A stretch of DNA of 64,000 nt from Hymenopellis radicata (lineage: Eukaryota > Basidiomycota > Agaricomycetes > Agaricales > Physalacriaceae): assembly GCA_015501595.1 (NCBI GenBank), contig JADNRX010000059.1, forward strand, positions 124,001-188,000. The letters are read 5' to 3'. The notes beneath the pieces were generated by a model. That model was not told where the DNA came from. It saw nothing but the letters and a program-made list of their open reading frames with translations, and made no database searches. Positions 48,490 to 58,961 of the stretch are shown here, piece after piece; the first letter of the stretch is position 1, and every line of letters begins with the position of its first letter. The position numbers and the translations under genes are program-made.

Positions 48490-49671
48490 TCATGCAGCGA
48501 CATCGATAACAGGAGCTACTGCCTCCTCCTCGACCTGGGGCGACTTCTCAGATTCCGAGGAAGACACGGCGGCAGTCGTCTCAGGTTGAGCGACGACTTT
48601 CTCCGTTTCGACCGAGCCTGTCTTAAAATCAAACTCTTTCAACCCCACCGTTCCACCTAGAGCGCGCCAGTTGGCGAGCCATGTCTGTGTTCGCTTCTCC
48701 GTCAGCTCTACCAGCGCCTTCCAATACTTCTCATGCTCATACTCGAAATCGCTCGTCCCACCCCAGTGTTCCTTCATGATGTTCTCGGGCACGAAAATAC
48801 CATCCTGGACAGCATCGATATTGAACTTCATCTTTTCGCGCGTGTGAGGGTCAACGAAGGGCGTGATGAGTTTGAAAAACGCGTTTATAATGAAGGGAAG
48901 GTTGATAATGAGAGCCATGCCAAGACGTTCCGGGTAATGCTCTTGCAATATATTGAGGACCTTACGTGAGGTGGCCATTGAAGGACTCTTGCCACGGTCG
49001 GCAAAGTTGATGAGGAGGGCAAGATCTCTGCGTGAGCACGATGAACACGATAATGAATAGTTGGAGGATGACAAGACGTACTCGACGCCAGGTCCCATAA
49101 GGTCAATAGTGCGCTCAAGCATCCAGACGGTAAAGTCGACTTGACAGGGGTTTTCGGTTGTGTTTTGTCGGCTGGGTATTAGGTATAGGGCAGGCCGTCC
49201 GTGTGTATCGTAACCGAAGATGACTTGTTTACCAGTAAGCGCCTAGTTCGCTATCGTCAACAACAGAATGAGCCGCCGGAAGTAGGCATGAACCCACCTC
49301 TGGTTCAACATGCGCAGCATTGACTTTGTCGTAGAGCCCGAATTCTCTTCTCCACTTCAAAGTTACCTCAAGGCGACGTATGGCGGCGTCGGCGCTTTTC
49401 CATTTGACGGCACGGAGAAACCTGACATGGACATGTTAAGCAGGCATTTCATAATTTTCATTTTCTGTCACCTTTGAAAGCACTCATTCGAGAGCCAGAA
49501 CTTCTCCAGCTCCGTGAGCTGACCGTTCTCGATATCAGGTATAGAGTACCCGTCCGCGGTAAAGTGCTGTAGAACAGCGGTGTACATGGTAAGCTGGGCG
49601 TCAGTAAGCGCCTCATGCTTGACCGCGTCAGGCGCTGTGGGTGGGGAAGGAGGGGTATATATCTTTGACAT
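48490..49671 (-). CDS. Sec14-like (CRAL-TRIO) phosphatidylinositol transfer protein, Pdr16/17-like
   Basis: Exons: 49671-49472, 49421-49298, 49242-49083 and 49028-48490. The N-terminal CRAL-TRIO-N helices include FLRAVKWKSADAAIRRLEVT and LKWRREFGL. The lipid-binding domain shows KQVIFGYDTHGRPALYLIPS, ALLINFADRGKSPSMATSRK and the highly typical LNILQEHYPERLGMALIINL with PFIINAFFKLITPFVDP, closest from memory to yeast Pdr16/Pdr17. After the domain comes a short linker (SDFEYEHEKYWKALVEL) and an acidic Ser/Glu tail ending VIDVAA. The product would exchange PI and other lipids between membranes at ER or lipid droplets; the exact ligand cannot be read from sequence. Confidence 0.86.
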
Positions 49672-49864
49672 GGTGGTCGAAGACAGGGAGTTTGATAAAA
49701 CGTCCGACTACATAATTAATGATCGCTGGAGTCCTTCCTTCCGTTCCGCCGGCAGACCTCAAGGAAAAGCGTCCAAGCAAGATACAGGTTTACAGATTTA
49801 AATGTATTCATTCTCTAATCCAAGACTACATCTAACTCGGTAGAGAGTGCAGCTCGTATTCCAT

Positions 49865-51243
49865 TCAGCATTGGGTATCAGCATAAACTTGAGTCGTGAA
49901 GCACTGAACAGGAAAATATGAGGATGATGCTTCGAGAGGGAATGGAGGAAGAATCCTTACGTTGAAGTTATCGGCATTCTGGACAGATTTCGCATCTGAA
50001 AGAGCCTGGTCAGCGGCGCATCCGTAGGTGATATCGTCAGTATCCGCGACGGCGTGAGTTAACTACAGAATGAACGACATTAGTTGTCCTTGACTGAAGC
50101 CGTAGATTGCGTACCTCGTGGAGGGTAGTTCCACCACGAATGTTACGCGACGCAACAGTAGTACCAGAGCAGAGCGACGTGGAGGGGACCTCATCGAAGA
50201 AGATATCGCAGAAGTAAATCTATCATGAACTGATCAAAACGATTCTCCCGACGCCGTCCTCGTTGAAACTCACGTCAGTAGTGGAAATGAGGGTATACGC
50301 AATAACGTTGCCATCGCAGACATTGTAGTCGTCCGTGCAGCTCAAAGTCCGGGACGAGTCGTTCTCATCAGCAACAGCATCGATGATGCCCGTGACCTTG
50401 GAAGTGGAGCTAGCGCCAAAGTAGGCAGTGTAGACACTGTCGCTTGCACCGTTGGTGCTGATGTAGGAAGATGAAATGGAAGCAAGCTCCTTGGCCTCGG
50501 TGTAACTAGGAGAAGAAGGGAGTCAGTTCAAGCGGGGGGAGATGAGAAAGACACCCAGCCCACCTGGCATCAATGAAAGAAGCCATCGACGAATCCTTGC
50601 AGATATCGGTAGCGCGCTTCCTCACACGCCGCGCCACATCGCTAGTAACCTCCACCCCGACAGAGGGAGCGGCGACCGTCACCTTGGCCAGCTCAGCAAC
50701 TGCGGACACGGAGTCTTCCGCGCCAGCGACTTGGAATTCGGTCAGCGGCGCAAAGGAGTAGGTACCCGTTCCAGCAGACGCAAAGTCGTAAATCTCCGAG
50801 ACTGAGGAGAAAAAGTCAGCGGGTTCTTCCTCCGCTTTCGGAGAAATGCATTTACCAGTGTGACTGACGGTGACGGTTTCGCCACTCGCGATCGTGGTGT
50901 ACGCGCTGTCGCTCAGGGCGACGGTCAGCTAGTGAGGACGGACATCGGCTTTAGTATCTGGTGGTGATGGGCACAGCGTACCTTGGCACCAGTGAACGCA
51001 ACATCGGCGCCGTCCTTGGAGACGGTGAAAGAGCGCGTTGGGAGGTTATCGAGGATGGTGCCGTATTTCAGGATCTTGACGGCCTCCGAGTTCGTGTTCG
51101 TGATCGCAGCCGTAAAGGTTAGGTCGCCAATAGAGGCCACGACTGCTCGAGGGGGAGGTCACGTCGACGGTCAAACCATCGAACCTCTTGTGCGGGTGCG
51201 CAAGAGCGACGGATGCGAAGACAGCGAGCGTGAGGACGAACAT
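49865..51243 (-). CDS. Secreted deuterolysin-type metalloprotease (peptidase family M35)
   Basis: Zinc endopeptidase secreted as a prepropeptide. Exons: 51243-50982, 50928-50856, 50801-50564, 50505-50274, 50219-50115, 50062-49961 and 49903-49865. Signal peptide MFVLTLAVFASVALA; propeptide VASIGDLTFTAAITNTNSEA through a basic processing region (RRVRKRATDIC); mature domain with YTEAKELASISSSYI and LSCTDDYNVCDGNVIAYTL. The metal site RGGTTLHELTHA (HExxH) is followed by DTDDITYGC, giving the third ligand, an Asp, as in aspzincins. The C-terminus CFTTQVYADTQC is typical. An intron separates HE from LTH within the HExxH motif. The frame breaks once at a run of five Gs (51151-51155); four would restore it. 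Probably a sequence error. Confidence 0.88.
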
Positions 51244-52069
51244 GGCTCAGAGGGAATTGGCGAGGCAACAGGAAAAAGAGACCAGGAGACCTTGGAGGGA
51301 GATACTGTAACTTTCAGCAATAGAATCCAGCCTTTTGTAGTCCATCCGTATCGATAGATGATAGAAGAACATCTGGTGGATTTGACACGAGATTCGAGGA
51401 AGACGAAACAGATATGATTCCTGGGTAACGGTGAATAATGATGGGGAAACGCATGGTTCGGCGAGAATCTTGAATGAGAAGTAGGGCTTGGGTGACGGTA
51501 TGTCGCCGTCACCACATGCCTGCCACATGCCTATCGTACCCCATATTCATTGATCGGCAGCAGTTGAAGCAAAGCCTAAATCTACAAACGGTAATCAGTG
51601 AGAAGGCAGGCCTGCGTGCGTAGTTACCAGCACTAACCTCGAAAGAGTATGGCTCAAAGGCGCTAGATGAAATCCGTTTGAGCGATGTGAATTACGGTCC
51701 AAAATCACGAGAATGAGTACTGGCCGGCCTCGAGCGTCGAAGAACGCTCAATGGTTATCTTGGCGAATCCATCAGGATGTGCGATATGTACGTGGAGCGT
51801 AGTGGAGCCAGAACGTGAGGAAACATACAACTGAAGTGGTCAAATCAACGAATGACTGACCTTCGCTGAAGGGTTGACCCAAAGCTTCTCCGGACACTCG
51901 ATGATTGTTGGAAGGTATCTAGACCACAACAGATATAATTGCGCCAGCATGCTATATCCTGTATCGCATGATCGTAAGTATGTACATGACACCAGTAACG
52001 CAGTAATGCAACGAAGGAGGGACGTCTGGCTGCGCCGGATCCGTATGTACAACATCCCATCGCAACCGC
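51244..52069. other. Intergenic region of about 825 bp
   Basis: Promoter of the deuterolysin gene and 3' flank of the membrane-protein gene. Short open frames here lack support. Confidence 0.4.
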
Positions 52070-54430
52070 TCATGAACGGGTTGTAGAGCGTGACATAACA
52101 GTGGAGGTGGTATCACTTCGTAAGATGAGTTCTCTGAACCCAGGCCGTGCGAGTGGCAGGTCTTGATGGCTGCCCGATTCCGCCGTCCGGCCAGAGCCCA
52201 TAAAGGTTGGCGGGGCAACCGTCGGCTCCGCAGGTATGTCCCGAGGCATCTCCGGTATTGGTGGCGCAGCAGCAACGGGCGGATGCACTATCTCGAAGAC
52301 CATGGAAAATGGCCGGACCATCTCACGGGAAGGGAAAGCCACTTTCTCCTCGTCGAAGGAATGCGTAGAGTCTGTATCTGAGACGGACTCATCCGGGTTG
52401 ACTGTTAGAAAATATAAGTTGTTTGAAACCATTCATGGAAAAAGGAAAACGTACGGAAATGGGGCAGGCCTTTACCAAAGTTATAGCGGCAAATGACACC
52501 GAGCATGAACGCAGTGACCGTGAGAGCCACAGACAGCGAGGCCATGATGGAGTAAAACAGCCAGTTCAAGAAAGTCCACCGGAAACTATCGGAGTAGAAC
52601 ATCACGGCCCACCCAGTCAAGTAGAGGAGGGCAAGGAATAGGAACATGAACATGAGCCTTCTATTTTCCTTACGGACCGCAAACCAACCCTGTAACAGGT
52701 TTAAGGAAGATGAACAATTGGAAAGGGAACCACACTCACAGATGATAACCAAGGGATCAAAAGCTGAGGGGAAAACATTAGACCGTGAAGGGATGGTCAA
52801 CAGCAAAACTACGCACGAAGACTGTGATGAAAGCAGCAGCCTTATAGAGAGTAGGGAACTGGGCGACTTCAGAGGCAACGCCGTTGAACAGACTCTCGAT
52901 CCATAAGGAGACGGTGACGAGCATGAAGAATAGTGACAACTGTAGAATGATCGAAAAGGCCAGGATCAATTCGTAGATGCGATGAATTGTCAGGGAGGCA
53001 CCCAAACGCTTGAAGGTCTGCCATCCGAAGAGCTATAGAGTTTGATGACGCTGGGAGTATATCAAAAGAGTGCAGAACATACCTTAAGCATCTTCCATGA
53101 CAAAAAGATGGAGACGAAGAGTGCAACGATGTTCAATGCAAGAGTCGCGTACTCCAAACTCTCGCGCTGTACCCAGTAGTCGGGAATCAAAGAAGTTCCT
53201 GCACAAGCGCCGTTGATAACGGCACGATGAAAGTTAGCCCGGAAACGAGCTGTATGTGTGATTTGGAACGCCGACCACGCCGTGGCCATGAGATGTGTGG
53301 CACACGATGCGATGATCTGGGGAATAGACTCGTTGATTATGGCAACCAATGACATGCCTAACACCCAGACTTGGAATGCGATGAATACAATGTCTTCCCG
53401 TTTCGTGTTGTCCAATCTGTCAAGAACATATGAACATTGAAAATAGACAAAGATTGTGGGGGATTAGCGTACATGAATCCGGGGTAACTCAGTGAGAGTA
53501 AGCAGCTCTCGGAGAGCTCAGACGCAACGACAAGGACGTTGCTCTCATCACGGGCCACGACGACTGGCACCTGTGGGACAATCAGTGAATTGACGCGGAA
53601 AGAAAAATGATTCCTTGACCTCGTCCTCATCGTCCGATTCATCGTCAGACTCCTCTCCGTCGATAGATTCATCGTCCGACTCGTCGTCAGATTCATCATC
53701 GGACTCTTCATCGTCCACCTCCTCAGCATCTACCTGACTCGGTGAAGGTGAAGGAGCGGGTGCAGATGTCCCGGTGGTTGATAGTGAGGAAGATGTGCTT
53801 GCAACAGTCGTCGAAGTGGAGACACTTGAAGTTGTTGCAACACTGGAGGATGGAGTTGTGCTACGGGATGAAGTTGCGCTAAGGGATGAAGTTGCGCTAC
53901 GGGATAAAGTCGACGCAGGAATGTCCTGGCTCGTCGTTGAGGCCTTGCCTAAGGATGTTGTCTCTGGAAGAGTAGAGTTCTCCGCAGGATGATATTCCGG
54001 GGTTTCGTCCCATACAACAACACATTGTGCCTCCGCGGCCTGAAACTCAAGATAGACGCTGGGGCATAGCCGTAAGAAGCTATCATGTAGTTCCGGAATG
54101 ACAGCACGTCGGAAGCCCTTCGCTTGAAAGGCAAGGTCCCATATAAAGGTGGCAGAATGGGCATTGATGTCAAATGCCTTGGCCTGCAAAGACACTTGTA
54201 CAATGCAATGGGCGATTGAAAAAAGAAAGTATGCGGTCGTTATTCGGGAGAGTGTCAGGCGGCCCCACTGTGTGTGTATTTTAATCCTAATCTGAACAAA
54301 AAGTTGAAAGACTCACAAGAGTTCGTAATACTAATGAACCTTCGGATTGAGGTAGTGTGGGAGGGGAAGATACAGCAGTAACCTGGCTGGATCGCCATGA
54401 CCTGAAGCTGTTGACCTTTGCGATAATCAT
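52070..54430 (-). CDS. Multi-pass membrane protein with an Asp/Ser-rich insert, basidiomycete-specific
   Basis: Eight exons: 54430-54317, 54266-53620, 53570-53473, 53416-53083, 53032-52817, 52763-52740 (24 nt), 52689-52455 and 52401-52070. The first helix is TTAYFLFSIAHCIVQVSL; then comes a region of about 170 residues containing Ser/Thr-rich sequence and a run of SDDE-type acidic repeats (coded at about 53620-53720). At least six further helices follow, including IIASCATHLMATAWSAFQ, ALNIVALFVSIFLSW, ELILAFSIILQLSLFFMLV, FMFLFLALLYLTGWAVMF and ASLSVALTVTAFMLGVI. The cytoplasmic-type tail (DESVSDTDSTHSFDEEK) is Pro-rich. Topology resembles a seven-helix receptor-like protein, but I know no function. 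Confidence 0.72.
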
Positions 54431-54665
54431 GTTGAAAAAAGGAAAAGGAAAGGAAGTGCCGCCTGGGCGAAATGACAAAAAGAAAGAAGAAAGATGGGAG
54501 GTTTTCAACACGACCGTCGACCACCAACGACAACAGGGCCAGGCGTTGCGACAATCAATTGAGCATCGCATCACGTGCCCTAATTGAATTCATGATCGCA
54601 GCCATCTCCTAATTTGCCTATATTCGGTGCGGATCTGGTTAACCACTAACCACCAATACGCCAGC

Positions 54666-56472
54666 ATGTATCCCGACGTTGAGCCCTACGAGACTGGCAG
54701 ACTCAAAGTATCTGATATACATGATTTATAGCAAGTTTGGCTCCTCTATCGTCCGTAACTTGGCTGATCTTCGTCAAGTTATGAGCTGTCCGGCAACCAG
54801 GATGGAACGCCCGGTGAGCCACGCCCCACCCACCCTGACAAGCCTCTTCTGATCTCGAGATAGTCATATTCCTTCATGGTTCGTCTTAGTCCCTAAGGAG
54901 GTGCAACTACTGACATTACGGACTTTACTATAGGCGGTCCCGGAGGGGGCTGCGACCAGCAAGATCGCTCGTTCTTCAATCCGGAGAAGTACAAGGTCGG
55001 GCCTATTGAATACTCCTGTATCTATGTCGTCTGACTATTTCATTATAGATCATTCTTCTCGACCAAAGAGGCGCCGGCAAATCTACGCCGTAGGTTGTAT
55101 AACGACTTGGAGCTTGCCATCTCACATTGCTCTCCAGGACCGCGTCATTGGAAGATAACACGACTTGGGATCTCGTTAAAGACGTTGAAACCCTACGGGA
55201 ACATCTAGGTGTCTCTACATGGCATGTCTTTGGAGGCTCATGGGTTCGTACACGTTGCGGAACACTTTCACAATCGTAATGGTCTCATAGGGCTCGACAC
55301 TGTCATTAGCTTATGCTCAGGTGCGTAGACGACTCTCGTGTTGCGTGTTTAACTCTTAACAATTCAAGTTAGTCCCACCCCGACAAAGTCAAAAGTCTCG
55401 TTTTACGGTACGGCCACCTCGTATCGACAGATTTACGCGTCATTCTGATTACCTTGGAGTGGAATATTTACTTTACGCAAAAGGTCTACGTCAGTGATGC
55501 ATTCAGAACTCCTACTCATTTAGTGTCTGTAGCGAACTCAAGTTCTTCTATCAAGAAGGGGCTTCACACCTCTTCCCAGAGGCTTGGTACCCCTTACCGT
55601 TTCGTACCACCTCTGTCTCTCATCCTTGCTTGCGCTAGGGACGAATACCTGGAGCCTATCCCCGAGGCAGAAAGAGGTGATATGATTCTAGCTTATCATG
55701 CTCAGCTTAATTCCGTCGATGACCAAACGCGTATCGCGGCTGCCAAGGCGTGGTCCAAGTGGGAGTGAGTGAATGACGATCATCCCCGTTTGCATTCTCA
55801 ACCGGGTGTAGGATGGCGACGTCGAGGCTCTATATCGACCCAGCGTACATTGCGCGCACCGAAAGCGACGAGTTCGCAAAGTGAGATATATTCTTTGGGC
55901 TGTCGTCTCTCTTGAACACCATCTAATGTAGCATTGTTAGCGCGTTTGCACGAATTGAGAATCATTACTTTGTAAACGATGTACGCGTTCTCCCGAACCA
56001 TTTTAATTCGCTCTTACGGAGATTGTAGGGATTCATGAGAGACGGGCAACTTTTGGAGACGCAGGAGATCGATAAGATGTAAGAAGTCTTCTTTTAAGCT
56101 TCCCTGTGTTTGACTGTCCTCATTAGCCGCCACATTCCGACGATCGTCGTCCAGGGTAGATACGATGTCGTTTGCCCCGTAAGTGTTGCACTGACACACG
56201 CCTGTGAATAAACTGAGTCGTGCGGAACAGGCCACGACTGCGTACGCTTTGAAGAAGGTGCGTGTTTCATGCTTTTTCTGCTGTGAGACGAGTTGTCATC
56301 GTTTTCTATTAGGTTTGGCCCGAAATCGAACTCCACATAGTCCCAGATGCTGGTCACTCTTCACGAGAACCCGGAATCGCGAAGCTTCTTGTTGAGGTAT
56401 GTTTTCCCGATTACAGTCTTGTATTGTGTGTTAAACTCTTAACAGGCTACGAACAAATTTGTTGATCTTTGA
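54666..56472 (+). CDS. Proline iminopeptidase (alpha/beta hydrolase, family S33)
   Basis: Releases N-terminal proline from peptides. Eighteen short exons can be read. The first is 54666-54730 and the second starts at 54779; the third has only 15 nt (coding VIFLH); the last ends DL-stop at 56472. The protein begins MYPDVEPYETGRLKVSDIHD, then YYELSGNQDGTP, the oxyanion motif HGGPGGGCDQ, LLDQRGAGKSTP, and the nucleophile elbow GGSWGSTLSLAYAQSHP with the catalytic Ser. The cap domain includes YLEPIPEAERGDMI. The catalytic Asp is in VVQGRYDVVCP and the His in VPDAGHSSREPG. The first intron (54731-54778) is GC-AG, with donor GCAAGT. About 320 residues, full length for the family, no frame breaks. 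Confidence 0.9.
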
Positions 56473-56773
56473 GGGTTTTATAGTGGCATTTACTTAAATT
56501 TACGAGGTTTTCGTGCGCCAGTCTGTTGCGTGAAATGATCTATTTTATACGATCTGTCGTCCATCGACGCTACTGTTGAGCTTCCAGACCTCATTGAGCA
56601 TACAGAACTGATCAATTGACAGCAAATCTCGAATACAAGTACATTTTTCAGAAGCAGACGGCGAATTTTCTGTTACAACACTATCGTTCAACTACTGGGG
56701 CAACTTGCGTTCTGACGACAAGGACAAACGTCATTTTCATGACAGGAAGAAGGCATAAATCGCACCTCGATAA
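56473..56773. other. Intergenic region between convergent genes
   Basis: 3' flanks of the iminopeptidase and lectin genes; no feature supported. Confidence 0.4.
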
Positions 56774-57205
56774 TCATTCAATAATAATCCTGCACCTGAG
56801 GTCATTACCATCGGCAACATCGAATTCAACTCCGATGGACCTGCCCTGAGCGTTGTTGACCTTGTAGCTCGCCAACTGCCTCTCCCTCGCCTGCTCGCGA
56901 ATGGGAACGCTGTAATACTCCGGGTTGATAACAACGCCCGTTTGCTCGTTGCTGAGGTTGGTGACGACGTCGCACCAGCGCTTGTAGTTGTGGACGCCGA
57001 GGGCGACGATGAACTGCTCCTTGCCGTCATCAGACATGAAGCGAAGGCAGCCGGAGGTGCCGCTTCCGCCCATGTTGAGGATCTGCTGGTCGTTGAGCTG
57101 CCCCCAGGAGCCGCCGTTGGCGTACTTCCAGACGGTCTTCTCGGCGATGCGGAAGAACTGGCCTGGATTGGTCTGATAGACGCGGGCGGTGATTTTGTAA
57201 GACAT
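56774..57205 (-). CDS. Fungal fruit-body lectin (Agaricus bisporus lectin family)
   Basis: A single-exon 143-residue protein, the usual length for the family. It has the start MSYKITARVYQTNPGQFF, the conserved KTVWKYANGG, the block MGGSGTSGCLRF, and ALGVHNYKRWCDVVT, which is the most diagnostic stretch. The C-terminal half carries the second-repeat features INPEYY and REQARERQLASY. These cytosolic tetrameric beta-sandwich lectins, related in fold to actinoporins, bind the T-antigen disaccharide and GlcNAc-terminated glycans; several act against insects or nematodes. No signal peptide, as expected. A TATA box lies about 200 bp upstream, leaving room for a 5' UTR intron. Strong developmental regulation is expected from the family, not shown here. 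Confidence 0.93.
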   Translation of the reverse strand: MSYKITARVYQTNPGQFFRIAEKTVWKYANGGSWGQLNDQQILNMGGSGTSGCLRFMSDDGKEQFIVALGVHNYKRWCDVVTNLSNEQTGVVINPEYYSVPIREQARERQLASYKVNNAQGRSIGVEFDVADGNDLRCRIIIE

Positions 57206-57399
57206 TCTGCGCGACGAGGTTAGTTGTGTGGTTGTAGACGACAGAGCGGGGTGGGGACGGACTTAATCAATTGAGCGTTGTAGGGCGACGTTAAACTAGC
57301 GTGCGAGTCAGTGTTGTAAGAAGAGGGAGGGAGGAAGGGTGGGCGCACACCTTTATGCAAGGTTGTCGAAAGCTGCAGAAGGTTGGTGATGTACAGAGG

Positions 57400-57407
57400 C
57401 TTTTATA
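57400..57407 (-). promoter_or_regulatory. TATA box of the lectin gene
   Basis: TATAAAAG on the minus strand about 195 bp upstream of the ATG. The distance implies a long or spliced 5' leader, with pyrimidine-rich sequence in between. Confidence 0.45.
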
Positions 57408-58492
57408 ACTTTCTTCCCGATTCACACACACAGAATAACGTCGTCATATCATCATATGAGTCGGTCTTAAACTCGACGTCTAGAACGGAACGCGTGAATT
57501 TGGCGCGTAGTACCTTCGCGGTCGTCAAAGAATGAGGGTGCATCGTGCGGGCTCGGCCATGGACATCTGACGTGCGTTAACTTTCAACTTGGCAGCAGAA
57601 TGACCATTCCGAATGACAGAGTCAATAGACATGAAGCGGCTAGACATACTCGAAGCAACCCCAAACTCTTGAAGGGCCAGCTGGAATCACTTGCATGTTC
57701 GCAGAAAGCGGGGCCTGAGTGGCGCCACACTCTTTGCGAAACTATAGAGTGTGTCATGAGTTGGAGATGAATCATCAGAAGAGCTAGGTGTGAATGTTAG
57801 CTCACCTGCTGGCAGCGCATGAACATCACAAGACCGACTGGTAACAAAATCACTTCAATAAGATATTAATGGTTTAAGCTCAAGACTTGATAACTGTGAC
57901 CGTACGGCAAGTAAGTACAAGGGTGGGTAAACTACAAATGGGCGGGTAAGCTGAAATATTGCGCTGTCAAGACGGTAAGAAACTAGGAACAGTCAATAAA
58001 CCAGAAGCACCGATCTGGAAAGACGGGAAGAGAAACTAGGAGAAGCTCCCACCGTACTAGCCAGGTGACAATCCGTGGAATGCCTGAGAAAGATGTTGGT
58101 CAACACACCGCACTGACTGCGCGAAGACGCACGAGCGACCGAAAACGAGTTGCGAGTGCCGAAGACAGCGCTGACGCCGAAGACGCTATCGAAAGAGTAA
58201 GACGAAACGCAGTGGTAAATGGCTGAACTCACGGCGTCGCAGTTACTGGAACTACGACACAACGCCTCACTTGCGACCTGAATGGGTGGAGACGTTGGAG
58301 TGCTGATGAATGGAGCGCGAATTCACTCGACGATGACCCTTGTTAAAACCTACATTTAAGTAATGGTACACAAGTGTTCATCATTTACGCCACATCACTC
58401 CCTATCGAATGTAAGTGTGCTCCCATCAGTGTGGGTGTGCTGACTCGGACCCTGCACCAGTGCGAGAGTGTCGAAAGTATCATATCCTCGTT
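57408..58492. other. Gene-poor stretch of about 1.1 kb
   Basis: No gene firmly supported. A minus-strand frame at 58262-57993 (Ser/Cys-rich) could be a decayed exon linked to the relic start at 58633, but no family match is seen. Confidence 0.35.
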
Positions 58493-58633
58493 CTAGGAGC
58501 ACGCTAGGCTCATCCTCGTCTTCGAAAACCGGTTATACCCCCGGATGTGCTGATGGCAGACCAAGGGACAATCCTTTATGCGGGAGGAGCGACGTTGAGG
58601 CGTGTCACTATTGACCGAAGCCTTTGGAGGCAT
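58493..58633 (-). pseudogene. Relic first exon resembling the LRR-like gene at 60552
   Basis: Reads MPPKASVNSDTPQRRSSRIK from 58633, aligning with the start MARKRTADNDAPPPRRSNRI of the neighbouring minus-strand gene, then diverges and stops at 58493. The rest of the homologous gene is not visible downstream. It looks like a degenerate tandem duplicate or promoter-proximal fragment. Confidence 0.4.
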
Positions 58634-58935
58634 TTGTGTCGATGATGCGAGGAAGAGAGAAAGGAATTGCCGCTCCAATGATTGTATTCGAAAACGTGAT
58701 CATCTGGTGACTGCTTCGTGTGGCGCTCCTTTCGAGAATGCGCATTACTTACATTAACGATCTATCTAGACCTCGTTGGTGCTAGAGGAGACGCTAAGCA
58801 ACCCTATTGGACCTGGTCGGAATAAAGTCACCCCAGTACGACATAATGTTTGTTAAAGAGATCGACGTTAACCAGCCGAATGTTACGATCAAATTTCCTA
58901 TTTCTTGTTGAATGGTAGCAGTGATACATATGCAA

Positions 58936-58951
58936 AATAATAATAATAATG
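58936..58951. repeat. AAT microsatellite
   Basis: Five AAT-type repeats in the 3' flank of the gene ending at 58962. Confidence 0.6.
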
Positions 58952-58961
58952 CGATCATAAT

